Origin: Halorubrum laminariae
GTDB lineage: Archaea > Halobacteriota > Halobacteria > Halobacteriales > Haloferacaceae
Assembly (NCBI RefSeq): GCF_024494655.1
Contig: NZ_JANHDL010000011.1
Span: 1 to 64,000, forward strand
Direction: 5' to 3'
DNA: 64,000 nt
Within the stretch, counting starts at the first letter, position 1. Each line of letters starts with the position of its first letter. Below, one piece after another: positions 32,573 to 42,169 of the stretch. A program made the position numbers and the translations under genes. The notes beneath the pieces are model-generated. The model was given only the letters and a program-made list of their open reading frames with translations. It made no database searches and had not been told where the DNA came from.

Positions 32573-33655
32573 ATGTACAGAGACCACACCATCGGCGTCG
32601 TCGTACCAGCGTACAACGAGGAGGGGCTGATCGGGAACGTGATCCGGACGATGCCGGGATTCGTCGACAGGATCTACGTCGTTGACGACTGCTCGACCGA
32701 CGGGACATTGGAGGAGGTGCTTACCAGCGTGAAAGAGGACCAGCGCGAGATACCAATGCTGGACTCGGTGGTTCCCTCCCCAGCGGACTCCCAAGAGACG
32801 CAGGAAGTCACGGCCGACGGCGGTGGCATGCTCGCCCAGCGGGCGAAGGTCCACGACCCGATCGGGCGCGTGATCCCGATCGAGCACCGCGAGAACCTCG
32901 GTGCCGGCGGTTCGATCAAGACCGGCTACCTCGCCTCGCTGCAGGACGAGACGGACGTCACCGTCACGATGGACGGCGACGGGCAGATGGATCCCGACCA
33001 CATGCCCAAGCTCCTCGATCCCATCGTCGACGACGACGCCGACTACGCGAAGGCCAACCGGCTGCTATACAGGGAGTACCGCCAGGAAATGCCGAAGTTC
33101 CGCTTCATCGGGAACTCCATTCTCACGTTCCTGACAAAGATCTCGAGTGGGTACTGGAAGACGATGGATCCCCAGAACGGATACACGGCGATCTCGCACT
33201 ACGCCCTGGACAACGTCGGCGTCGAGGCAATGTACGAGTACTACGGCTACTGCAACGACCTGCTCGTAAAGTTGAACACGAAGGGGATGCGCGTTGCCGA
33301 CGTCGCCGTTCCGGCCAAGTACGGCGAGGAGGAGTCGTCGATCAGCTATCCGACGTACATCCGCAAGGTGTCGGGCATGTTGCTACGGAACTTCCTGTGG
33401 CGGCTCAAGACGAAGTATCTCGTGTTGGACTTCCACCCACTGGCGCAGTTCTACATCTTCGGTGCGGTGATGGCGCTGTTCGGGGTGCTCGGTGGCGGGT
33501 GGTCGGTGTATCAGAAGGTCGTCGTGGGGAATCCGCTGTTCGTCAGAGCGTCGACGAGCCTGCTCGTGTTCTCGATCGGGAGCATGTTCCTGATGTTCGC
33601 GATGTTGTTCGACATGCAGGTGAACGAGAATAAGGAAATCCAGGTGCGGGATTAA
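32573..33655 (+). CDS. Membrane-anchored family 2 glycosyltransferase
   Basis: 360 residues. GT-A domain with VVVPAYNEEGLIG (8-20), VVDDCSTDGT (36-45) and the metal-binding MDGDGQMD (133-140), then DPQNGYTAIS (199-208). Two hydrophobic helices at the C-terminus (about 293-313 and 326-347) anchor it. The pattern is that of dolichol-phosphate sugar or lipid-linked glycan transferases. It has an unusual ~45-residue insertion (~55-100) compared with short DPM synthases. Forms an operon with the dehydrogenase. Confidence 0.85.
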   Translation: MYRDHTIGVVVPAYNEEGLIGNVIRTMPGFVDRIYVVDDCSTDGTLEEVLTSVKEDQREIPMLDSVVPSPADSQETQEVTADGGGMLAQRAKVHDPIGRVIPIEHRENLGAGGSIKTGYLASLQDETDVTVTMDGDGQMDPDHMPKLLDPIVDDDADYAKANRLLYREYRQEMPKFRFIGNSILTFLTKISSGYWKTMDPQNGYTAISHYALDNVGVEAMYEYYGYCNDLLVKLNTKGMRVADVAVPAKYGEEESSISYPTYIRKVSGMLLRNFLWRLKTKYLVLDFHPLAQFYIFGAVMALFGVLGGGWSVYQKVVVGNPLFVRASTSLLVFSIGSMFLMFAMLFDMQVNENKEIQVRD

Positions 33656-33658
33656 TCT

Positions 33659-34777
33659 ATGTCGGACCGCCCTTTGAAAATTCTGCGTGTTGCGAGTAGT
33701 ATCTATCCAGAAGTTGTCGGTGGGGTGGGGCTTCACACTCATCATATGTCTAGGCTTCAGGCCGAACAAGGTCATGAGGTGACGGTTTTGACGACTAACA
33801 ATGGCGACCGTTCTTTACCCCGCAGAGAATCCCGCAATGGATATACACTCATCCGTCATCGAGAATTGTTCCGCCCTCTGGACAATAGCATTGTTCCAGG
33901 GATAGCGAGGACTCTTCGTCGGAAGATTGTTAACTTCGATATCATTCACCTCCATTCCCACTTGTACTTCACGAGTAATATCGGAGCGCTGCTGAGCAAA
34001 TGGGCGGATAAGCCAGTTGTTGTCACGAACCACGGCTTGGTATCTCAGACGGCCCCGGGTTGGATACAGTCGATATTCAATTCTACTCTGGGAAAATTCA
34101 CGTTTGAGGCCGCTGACGTCGTACTTTGCTACACTGACACTGACCGAAAGCGGCTAGAGAAGAAAAATATTGGGACTGACCTTGAAGTCATTCACAACGG
34201 GATTGACTGCACACGGTTTACTCCTAACAATGGAACATCTAAGAAACAGATCCTTTTCGTTGGGCGATTGAAACCCGGAAAGGGTGTCGACGATCTTGTC
34301 CAGTCTTTTGGAGAATTATCTGAGGACTATCCAGGCTGGGAGTTACATATAGTTGGAGATGGGCCATTGCTGCCAGACTTAAAAGAAGAAGCGGAACAAC
34401 TCGGCGTGAGTTCCTCCGTCACGTTCCACGGGGAGGTTCCAAATGAGCGGTTGCCACATCTATATCAAACTGCATCAATTTTTACTTTGCCTAGTTATAG
34501 TGAGGGGCTACCGAGAACAGTACTAGAGGCCATGGCCTGCGGAACACCGGTCGTGACATCTGAACTGGAGCAGCTGCAGGCACTAGTAAAAGATGCTGGA
34601 TTAACTGCACCTGCGGGCGAACCTCAGAAATTAGCTTCTGCTCTCGCAAACCTTGTTGAGAATCCTAGAATGCGTAGAGAATTTGGTTCAATTGGCCGGG
34701 AGAGAGTTGAAGAAAATTATTCGTGGGAGGATACCGTTCGCCAAACAACAGAGGTATATAAGGAGCTTCTTGCTTAA
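33659..34777 (+). CDS. Family 4 glycosyltransferase 1
   Basis: 372 residues with GT-B fold. The N-terminal glycine-rich loop is GGVGLHTHHM (near 21-30). The C-terminal domain has FVGRLKPGKGVDDL and the donor-binding E-x7-E segment in SEGLPRTVLEAMACG. Probably adds one sugar to a lipid-linked oligosaccharide at the cytoplasmic face. Starts three bases after the GT2 stop, yet base composition drops sharply (AT-rich codons from here on). This indicates that the gene block up to ~51 kb has a different origin. Confidence 0.9.
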   Translation: MSDRPLKILRVASSIYPEVVGGVGLHTHHMSRLQAEQGHEVTVLTTNNGDRSLPRRESRNGYTLIRHRELFRPLDNSIVPGIARTLRRKIVNFDIIHLHSHLYFTSNIGALLSKWADKPVVVTNHGLVSQTAPGWIQSIFNSTLGKFTFEAADVVLCYTDTDRKRLEKKNIGTDLEVIHNGIDCTRFTPNNGTSKKQILFVGRLKPGKGVDDLVQSFGELSEDYPGWELHIVGDGPLLPDLKEEAEQLGVSSSVTFHGEVPNERLPHLYQTASIFTLPSYSEGLPRTVLEAMACGTPVVTSELEQLQALVKDAGLTAPAGEPQKLASALANLVENPRMRREFGSIGRERVEENYSWEDTVRQTTEVYKELLA

Positions 34778-34794
34778 GAATACTCGGAAAATAT

Positions 34795-35991
34795 ATGAAC
34801 AGAATTACATCATCCTCCGTCTGCCCTATCACACAAATGGATAATCCGAAAGGGAGCGTACTGATTCGGTCTAAGGTAACTCCTTATATCGAAGATATTC
34901 GCGGTGGAGCGGGGGCGCTGATGATGAATCTGGGTAGAGCTTTGGCTATATCTGGATGGGATGTCCATTATCTTTCCCCTCAACCGGCCGGTGATGTTCA
35001 CTCTCAACCAAATCATCAGAGAATTCAATTCCACGAGTTCTCTTATACCAATCCGACTGGAACTATTGGCCGGCTAATTGGATCAGTGCGAGGGAGGGGC
35101 CGGTTTCTTTCTATCGTCGAACAGCACAATGTTGACGTCATTGTAGACGATGTATCGCCGATTCCGTTCTACCCAGCTCATATTTACTCATCACATGAAG
35201 CCAACACCTCGCTGTTCCTCCATACCGCTCCTTTCAGTGATGCTCGTGGCACGAGTGGGTGGCTAAAGGGGTCTTTTATAGATCTACTCAATCGTAGTCT
35301 CGATTATCTTGGCGACGTGGAGATCATATGCGCAGGTGCAAGTACTGAGGAGCGTGTTCAGAAGCACCTCAATCCCTTAGAGACCCACGTTCTGAATCCG
35401 TGTGTCGGCATATCAAACTATTCTTATAAATTCAATGTCAATTCGAAACAACTTCTCTATCTCGGCAGGATCTCCAAGCGGAAGAATGTCGAATGTCTCG
35501 TTCGAGCATGGCAGAGAATGGAACAACAATTTCCGGAATATGATCTGGTAATTGCGGGCGACGGACCGCTCAAGAATGAGGTGGTTGCTCTTTCGAACGA
35601 GTTGAATCTTCAGAATGTCTCGTTCCCGGGGTTCGTCTCCGACTCGGAAAAACACCGATTATTTAGGGAGTCGCTCCTTACGATCATACCATCTTATAGA
35701 GAGGGGTATGTCACAACTGGCATTGAATCGCTAGCCGCAGGCACGCCGGTTGTTGGTTCGGACACGAGAGGTATTAACGACTATATTGTTGATGGGGAGA
35801 ATGGGTTTCTTTTCGAAACTGATGATCCGGTTGATTTGGCACAAACCATTGAGGATGCTTTGACAGAGTCGGAACGGCTCAAACCGATGGCCCAACGTGG
35901 GCGGGAAGTATCTGAGTCCCACTCATTTGAGCAGTTCAAGCGCCGTGCGGACAATGTGATTCACAAAATAAATGAGAGTTCATCAAGTTGA
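34795..35991 (+). CDS. Family 4 glycosyltransferase 2
   Basis: 398 residues (or 384 from the ATG at 34837). GT-B fold with GGAGALMMNLGRAL near the N-terminus, YLGRISKRKNVECLV and EGYVTTGIESLAAGTPVV in the donor domain. AT-rich codon use. It follows glycosyltransferase 1 by 17 bases, so they are probably one transcript. The second ATG (MDNPKGS) may be the true start, because the first 14 residues are not conserved-looking. Confidence 0.87.
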   Translation: MNRITSSSVCPITQMDNPKGSVLIRSKVTPYIEDIRGGAGALMMNLGRALAISGWDVHYLSPQPAGDVHSQPNHQRIQFHEFSYTNPTGTIGRLIGSVRGRGRFLSIVEQHNVDVIVDDVSPIPFYPAHIYSSHEANTSLFLHTAPFSDARGTSGWLKGSFIDLLNRSLDYLGDVEIICAGASTEERVQKHLNPLETHVLNPCVGISNYSYKFNVNSKQLLYLGRISKRKNVECLVRAWQRMEQQFPEYDLVIAGDGPLKNEVVALSNELNLQNVSFPGFVSDSEKHRLFRESLLTIIPSYREGYVTTGIESLAAGTPVVGSDTRGINDYIVDGENGFLFETDDPVDLAQTIEDALTESERLKPMAQRGREVSESHSFEQFKRRADNVIHKINESSSS

Positions 35992-36090
35992 ATGTGGATG
36001 CGTGAGATTTAAGGTGATCGTTGATTTAGCTAATCCTATCAAAGCAGATCGTTTTGATTCTCTCTTTGAATTTCGACTCTTTATGTCTTC

Positions 36091-37155
36091 ATGGTCATGA
36101 AACGAATAGCATTTTTTCTTGGAGGGCACATTGCGCCGAATGTTGTCAGAGATGTTACCAACATGGGATCGATGTTAAGCGAGGAATTCGTTTTAGACCT
36201 AATTGCAACTGACGATCCTCAAGTAAATGATGGATTCCCCCATTTTTCAAAATTCACCTTCACGGGCACATCGAGGCGTTCCGAAATCTTTGGCCTAAAC
36301 GAATATCTTTCCAACAATAACCCCGACGCTCTAGTCCAAATGAGTCAACCGACACAACACGGTTGGCTAACAACGTTACTAGGAAAGAGGGCTGGTTGTT
36401 CAACTGTTTATAGATACGGCACAGATGCTTTTGAAGCATTTAGGGTTGCTAACGGAATTCAAAAGGTCAAATTCTTTTTGTTTCACAATATGATTAGCAG
36501 TTGGCTGCCAAGAATCGCTGATAAGTCGATTGTGCTCGGACCGGCGGGGAAGGAGCAGCTTCTTAGACGAGGCGTTGATGAGTCCGATATTGGTATATTA
36601 CCTCCAACAATTGCCACATATAGAATCAACCCTGATACTAAGACACCGCCCGGGATTGCCGCTACCTTCGAGACAATTCAACAGGAGAATATAGTCTTGT
36701 TCGTTGGACGATTAAATCGTGTCAAGGGATTCTCCTTGCTGATGGAATCTATCCCCCAAATCCTCCAAAAACGAGATGACGTGCATTTCGTCATTGCAGG
36801 AAGCGGGGAACAACCCGATCTAGAGGACGACTTGGTGGACCATGTGACATTCACCGGTTTTGTTGATCCAGATCATATCGGTCATCTCTATGATGGAGCA
36901 GATGTGTTTGTGCTCCCATCCCTCCGGGAAGGTCTGCCCCGTGTCCTGCTTGAAGCCCAATGTGCTGGTCTCGTCACTATCGCAAAGGACGTCGGCGAAG
37001 TTCGATCTGCCACTGAGAATGTGTTCGAATCTCGTAGTGAGTTTATCGAGATGATGTGTAAGTTTGAGGATCTCCCAGCCTCTTCCGGTGAGCAATTCTC
37101 TCGCCAGAATCTACAATCCGATCATATTGAATTCTTCTCCGATCTGGGGGAGTAA
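36091..37155 (+). CDS. Family 4 glycosyltransferase 3
   Basis: 354 residues, start ATG 36091 or 36097. GT-B fold with FVGRLNRVKGFSLLMESI and LREGLPRVLLEAQCAG in the C-terminal donor domain. The N-terminal acceptor domain is divergent (AFFLGGHIAPNV start). AT-rich like its neighbours. It is the last gene before a block of insertion sequences (37.2-40.4 kb) and probably belongs to the same glycan pathway as the two glycosyltransferases upstream. Confidence 0.85.
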   Translation: MVMKRIAFFLGGHIAPNVVRDVTNMGSMLSEEFVLDLIATDDPQVNDGFPHFSKFTFTGTSRRSEIFGLNEYLSNNNPDALVQMSQPTQHGWLTTLLGKRAGCSTVYRYGTDAFEAFRVANGIQKVKFFLFHNMISSWLPRIADKSIVLGPAGKEQLLRRGVDESDIGILPPTIATYRINPDTKTPPGIAATFETIQQENIVLFVGRLNRVKGFSLLMESIPQILQKRDDVHFVIAGSGEQPDLEDDLVDHVTFTGFVDPDHIGHLYDGADVFVLPSLREGLPRVLLEAQCAGLVTIAKDVGEVRSATENVFESRSEFIEMMCKFEDLPASSGEQFSRQNLQSDHIEFFSDLGE

Positions 37156-37249
37156 ACGATTATTAGGAGTTTCTGAAACCGAATATTTCGTTGCTTTCTT
37201 ATCCGGTACGAATCTGTTTCCATTTACGACGACCGTGTTTAGACGCTCG

Positions 37250-37530
37250 AAATTGCGGGTTTCAGGGCCTCAATCGCAACCAGCACGAATAGCCAGAAAG
37301 CCCTCGGCCTTTCAGTCCGCCAGGGATCCAGATTTGTAGACCCGCTACGCAGGGAATACACTTGGTGGATCGAAAGGGCGAACCCACTTCGCGCGTCGCT
37401 GCCTCACCCCTATCCGAACGAGCGGGAGGAACGCAATGACGACACGTGAGTGGGTGAGGGCTTTCTGCCGCTTCTCGGTAGAAGCCGGAACGTGTGGAAA
37501 TCAGGCGTCTAAACAAGCCCATTAGGACCC
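37250..37530. other. Gene-free segment with long-range complementarity, possible structured RNA
   Basis: GC-rich island in AT-rich surroundings without a credible reading frame. AGAAAGCCCT (about 37298-37307) is the exact reverse complement of AGGGCTTTCT (about 37459-37468), and GCTTCT-CGGT-AGAAGC forms a hairpin near 37473-37488. It could be a transposon end with its guide RNA, or an independent non-coding RNA. No gene is seen in 37156-37763 apart from the transposase relic that begins at 37764. Confidence 0.35.
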
Positions 37531-37986
37531 ACGTGGCAGCCAAAGTTTTCTAGCCGGTCCTTCAAGCATATTAGATAAGTTCAGTACCTCACAAAGCATC
37601 CCCGACGAACTGTTTCTGAAGCCTGAGTTCTGCATTGGAGCAGTTGACCTGACGATTCTAACGAGGGGATCATGGAGAATCAGCGGGAGCTGTCGCTGTC
37701 GGCGGCTGATCGCCGCCGACGCGACAGCGCTACCACTCTCGAAGAGGCGTGCTCGGTCAGTGATTACCGGTAGAACCGATCGTCTGGTGGGCGATTTGCG
37801 GGGACGGCCCGACGCACCACGAGGGCCGTCCACGCTGCCCGACACAGCATGTTGATGAACTCCGTGAATGACCACGACCAGAGGCGACGCCCGCCACGGC
37901 GGGGCGTCGCCACGTACTCCCAATGGAGATATCGCCAGACATTCTGCATGAGTAGGCTTATCACAACGTACAACAGCCGTACGATC

Positions 37987-38895
37987 TGCTCTGTTGAAGA
38001 GCGATCTTATCAGCCGATATCACCGGTTTAGAAGGGTGAAGCCGAGGAAATCGAACCTGCCATGGAAATCGACATCCTCGACTTCATTGAGCAGTGTCGT
38101 CACCTAGCTAAACAAGCGGTTGGGGAAGCACGCGGGCGAGCCCGCCAGCGGCGGGTTCGCCCGCTGGGTCCACGTTGTTCTTCACTGTTTCCGGGTCGAA
38201 GAGACCCACAGCTACCGTGAAACGCCGAATCGGCTGAAGTACATGGACGAAGTTCGTGACGCTCTCGGCCTAGATCGGGACGATCTCCCCGATCACACGA
38301 CGATCTACAAGTCGTTTGATCGGCTGAAAATGTGGGTGTGGCGGGCGCTGCTGCGCGTTTCCGCGCAGCAGCACCCACAGTCCGGTCACGCTGCGCTCGA
38401 CAGCACGTTTTTCGACCGGCGACGTGCGTCATCGTACTTCCGCCAGCGGGCGGGACGGATAATACAGACGCTGAAAGTGACGACATTGACCGATGTGGAA
38501 TCGCTTGCTGTTCTCGACGTTCACATCGCAGCACGGTGGAAGCACGATACGAAGATCGGACCGCAGGTCGTCCGCGTTCCGGCGGACGACCTGCGGTCCG
38601 TCGCCGCCGATAATGGCTTCCAAGACTGGCATACCGAGTACGAAATCGCCGCACATGACGTTGAGTACCTCGTTCATTACCGCGGTTCATCAGCGAAAGC
38701 AGCCGCGAACAACGCGCTCAATCGAGCAAATGGCTACACTCAGCGATGGATGGCCGAAACATCCTACTCGACAACAAAGCGCTCGCTCGGCTGGTATCGG
38801 CAGTTCCGTGAAATTGTCCTGATGTTCGCCATCAGCAACATAGAACCGCTGTGTGAACCGCTGTAACCGTGACTCAGCATCTATTCAACACAGCA
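37987..38895 (+). mobile_element. IS5-family (ISH1-like) insertion sequence, copy 2
   Basis: 909 bp, the same ends as copy 1, with perfect 8-bp target duplications GTACGATC at 37979-37986 and 38896-38903. It is over 95 percent similar by eye to copy 1 but has a 21-base deletion and a one-base insertion. Confidence 0.95.
38058..38866 (+). pseudogene. IS5-family transposase, frameshifted copy
   Basis: Compared with the intact 274-residue copy at 10891, an extra G in the AAGCGGTTGG stretch (about 38116-38124) breaks the frame after ~20 codons. The rest is open from about 38120 to 38866. A 21-base in-frame deletion removes seven residues right after the catalytic Glu region. Probably non-functional, although its ends could be mobilised by copy 1. 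Confidence 0.88.
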
Positions 38896-39300
38896 GTACG
38901 ATCGGATTTTGTGTCGTGGTCGTCGCAATGCTTTGTTCGGAGAGCCGGTAGCTGGCCTCGATACCGAAGCGTTTCGCGTAGTGTATCGCGCATCTCGTGG
39001 TGTCTCGATGAACGGCGCGTCAGCGGCATAGCCGTGACGCGCCACCCCGTGTTCGTCGTATCGTCCATTTTTGTAGGTACAGTCGATGTAGACGGGAAAC
39101 TCGATGGTCCAGCTGTGACCGTCGAGTTTCCCTGTCAGATCGTGTTGAATGACCCGACTCCAGCCTTCCGAGAGTTCCTGCTTGATCGTCTTTCCCCACC
39201 GGACGATCGGCATCACGTACGCGTAGTTCTGAGCGTGAAGGAGCGTGAGACACTTGCTATCGTAGAATTCCCGATCAAGATAGACGGCCTTGACGCTTAA
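38874..39300. other. Junction of ISH3 relic and IS630 element
   Basis: Plus-strand reading here is the antisense of the ISH3 relic and holds no gene. The ISH3 text begins abruptly at about 39296 next to the stop of the IS630 transposase (39304). This shows that one element truncated the other. Confidence 0.5.
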
Positions 39301-39303
39301 TGA

Positions 39304-40424
39304 TCAAGATAACATTTGAAAGTCAAGGAACTGTTCGCACCACTTCTTTGCGAAGCTGACGCGTTTCGTTATTTTCTCGAAAGTGTCCTGAACGAGGTCT
39401 TTGAATTCCGCTTCGTTCTCAACGACGATTGGTGCCATCGTCCATTTGAGATACTTCCAGACTTGCTCGATTGGATTCAGGTGTGGTGAGCCTGATGGAA
39501 TGAAAATCAGGTCGATCCCGAGCTGATGCGCGCGCTTGCGCGTGTATTCACATCTATGTGAACCGTGCTTGTCCAAGCGAGCAGAATCCCGGCAAGCGGA
39601 TTCTGCTCGCGGATCTTCTCTAATACCCCGCAAATTTGCTCTTTCTCTTCGTTTTCAGTGAACGTTACCAGACTCTCACCGTTGAGGGCATAGAATCCGA
39701 CCGCAGAATCGTGTGTCTTGACTAACTCCCGTTCAATGTGGGGATCGTCAACGTACCAAACACGCCGCGAATTATCGTACGGCTGTGGCTTCGATGCATC
39801 AAAAAACCCGACGACGGTACCGCCATCAGTACAGATATTGTCCTCAACAATCCACCCTTCTTCGTCTTCTCGCTCACGTTTGTTGTGTGGCTGGTCGTCC
39901 TCGTCGAGCGCGTCGTCGACGCGCTCTTCGAGGATTTCATCAGGATTCTCTGGTCGGTGTGGCCGCTTTGGTCGTGGTTTCGCGTACGAGAGACCGAGTT
40001 CCCGAAGGAAGGTACCGAGATAATTTGGGCTGTAGGAAACGCCAAATTCCTCTTGGAGAAGATGCTGAATCTCCTGTGATTTCCACGGTTGGCCGTCACG
40101 AAGCATCTCCACCAACTCGTCTTGCTCATCCTCGTCGAGTTTCGGGGGCCGGCCGCCCCCGAAACTCGGCATCAGTCCTTCTAAGCCATCCTCGTTCCAG
40201 GCATCCGCCCAGCGACCACCGGTGGCGGCCGACCGACCTTCTCGGTCGGCGGCCTCTGGAATTGAGTCGCCCTGGTAGAGATTTTTCAAAAACCCAAGCC
40301 GGCGAAGGTGGTGATCATCTTTGGCCTCACGTAGCAGCTCATTGATTTCTTCCTCAGTCAAGTGACGCTCAATCTCTTTTCGACGTGAGCGTTCTATTAC
40401 TCTTCTATCAAGCTTAACTAACAA
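39304..40424 (-). pseudogene. IS630-family transposase with a one-base frameshift
   Basis: The frame from 40424 (TTG start, or a later one) encodes an N-terminal helix-turn-helix region (LTEEEINELLREAKDDHHLR; QPWKSQEIQHLLQEEFGVSY) and the first part of the DDE domain to GILL. The remainder (LDKHGSHRCEYTRKRAHQLG, SPHLNPIEQVWKYLKWTM) is in the next frame, ending at 39304. A single missing base near 39576-39580 explains the break. Some IS630 elements use programmed frameshifting, but no slippery run is visible here, so decay is more likely. Confidence 0.85.
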
Positions 40425-40688
40425 AAGTTTTCGTACTCATTATTATTGACGAGGAAGTTAAGAAGTTGGTCCTCGTAGATTTCATTGTCTGCTTGCTTGT
40501 TGGAGTGCACATCCTCAGCAAGCAGAAGTTCTAACTAACCGGCTTTGTGAGGTACTGAAGTTTGTTTATATCTCTCGGTGGGGTCGTTATCCCAAGCGAC
40601 GTTTGCACACTGCCTGTCTACACGCCACGATCAGTAAGTATACTTCCGTAAGAGAATTATATTGATGGTGGATACTTCTCATTGTTCC

Positions 40689-42128
40689 ATGGGTAAACCG
40701 AACGTCCTTCTAATCGTACTTGATACTGCCCGTGCTCAGGCTGTTTATGATGAGGAAGTGATGCCAAACCTGAATCAGTTTGCGGAGAAGAGCCTCAAAT
40801 TTACGAACGCATTTACCACAGCACCTTGGTCGCTCCCGTCTCACTCATCTCTTTTCACTGGTGAGTATACGTCAAATCACAGGACACATGCGGACTCACA
40901 GCATTTTGATCCGGATATTGACCCATTAGCGGAGCGATTCCGCCAAGGTGGTTACCGGACGGTTGCATTCTCAAACAACGTTTGGATCAGTCCGACTTTT
41001 GGGTTTGATCAAGGGTTCGATGGATATTCTGTCGGCTGGGAACTTTTTGAAAATTCTACAGATATCGTTGCCATCGCCAAGGAGTATGACAGTACCGTAA
41101 AACGGGTAAAAGCACTCGTTCCAGAGTTATTCTCGATAGATTCACCGAAGACTATTGTGAATGCACTTTACTCAAACTACCTCAGAAAGTTCTACGATAG
41201 TGGCGCATGGCTGACTAACCGGCGAATTCGCCATTGGTTAGAGTCTAATTCCAATGACGAACCGTTCTTCATGTTTGTAAATTATCTTGAACCTCATTTG
41301 GACTACGATCCGCCAAAAAGTCATATTGAAGAAGTGACGCCGGAATCTGTTGAGGCCCCTTCCGCCGATGAATTGAACCAGAATGCATGGTCATACATCG
41401 CAGGGGACGAGGATATGTCTGATGATGATTTTGAGGATCTAAGACTTCTCTATGACGCTGAATTGAGGTACTTGGACAAGCGCTTGGGGCAGCTCTTCCG
41501 GTATCTCTCTGAATCGGGGCTTCTGGACGATACTGTTGTCGTCGTGACTGGTGATCACGGGGAGAATATCGGTGACTACGGGCTAATGGATCACCAGTAC
41601 TGTCTCTACGATACGCTCTTGAACGTGCCTCTATTGGCACATTATCCGGACAGTATTAGCCCCGGTATCAGGGAAGACCTCGTCGAAATAAGGGAGCTTT
41701 ATCCAACTCTTCTGGACATAGCTGACGTTGAAAGCCCGGCATCAACAGACCGCAATTTCATCCGGGATGGGGCGAGAGAAGCAGTGTTTGCTGAGTACAG
41801 GGTCCCTCAACCGTCTTTAGACACGCTTCGAGAGAAATTTGGAGAGCTACCCCAAGAGGTGCTCAAATACGACCGAGGGCTACGAGCTGTACGAACACAA
41901 CAGTGGAAGTTTATCGAGGGTACAGATGGGGCCAAATATTTGTTCAATGTTGATAAAGATCCTCACGAGCAAATGAACGTGGTAAATATGCATCCTGATG
42001 TCGTTAGCGATCTAGAAATGGAGCTGAACTCACAGTTAGCTCCGATATCGCACTTCGACGGTCAATCGGAAACAGAAATGGATGCAAGTGTTGAGAGTCA
42101 TTTGGAAGAACTGGGGTACTTACAATAA
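40689..42128 (+). CDS. Sulfatase-family hydrolase/transferase
   Basis: 479 residues from the ATG at 40689 (KPNVLLIVLDTAR start); an in-frame ATG 24 bases earlier is less likely. Alkaline-phosphatase superfamily fold: metal site LIVLDTAR, nucleophile segment SLPSHSSLFTG (a serine stands where sulfatases carry the formylglycine residue), and VVVTGDHGENIGDYG with the Asp-His metal ligands. It could remove or transfer sulfate or phospho-groups on the glycan. AT-rich codons. The C-terminus ends LEELGYLQ, a tag shared with three other products in this locus. Convergent with the phosphodiesterase gene. Confidence 0.85.
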   Translation: MGKPNVLLIVLDTARAQAVYDEEVMPNLNQFAEKSLKFTNAFTTAPWSLPSHSSLFTGEYTSNHRTHADSQHFDPDIDPLAERFRQGGYRTVAFSNNVWISPTFGFDQGFDGYSVGWELFENSTDIVAIAKEYDSTVKRVKALVPELFSIDSPKTIVNALYSNYLRKFYDSGAWLTNRRIRHWLESNSNDEPFFMFVNYLEPHLDYDPPKSHIEEVTPESVEAPSADELNQNAWSYIAGDEDMSDDDFEDLRLLYDAELRYLDKRLGQLFRYLSESGLLDDTVVVVTGDHGENIGDYGLMDHQYCLYDTLLNVPLLAHYPDSISPGIREDLVEIRELYPTLLDIADVESPASTDRNFIRDGAREAVFAEYRVPQPSLDTLREKFGELPQEVLKYDRGLRAVRTQQWKFIEGTDGAKYLFNVDKDPHEQMNVVNMHPDVVSDLEMELNSQLAPISHFDGQSETEMDASVESHLEELGYLQ

Positions 42129-42169
42129 TAATTGATAAACAGCTATTCTTAACGAACTGAGCTTCTGTA

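Larger units (their letters stand above)
37764..39296 (-). pseudogene. ISH3-family transposase relic, interrupted by an IS5-type element
   Basis: Minus-strand pieces 38896-39296 and 37764-37986 together encode the last ~210 residues of an ISH3-type transposase (VYLDREFYDS, YADAPFIE-like block, LLMQNVWRYLHWEYVATPRR, ending NRPPDDRFYR). A one-base deletion near 38983 shifts the frame (TACAC for expected TACCAC), and the IS5-type copy 2 is inserted after 37986. The N-terminal half is missing; the sequence stops at the neighbouring IS630 element. Confidence 0.85.

Noticed and set aside
39560..39590. Programmed frameshift in the IS630 transposase
   Set aside because: No A-run or other slippery sequence is seen at the shift. 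A missing single base within LLxLDKHGS explains it.
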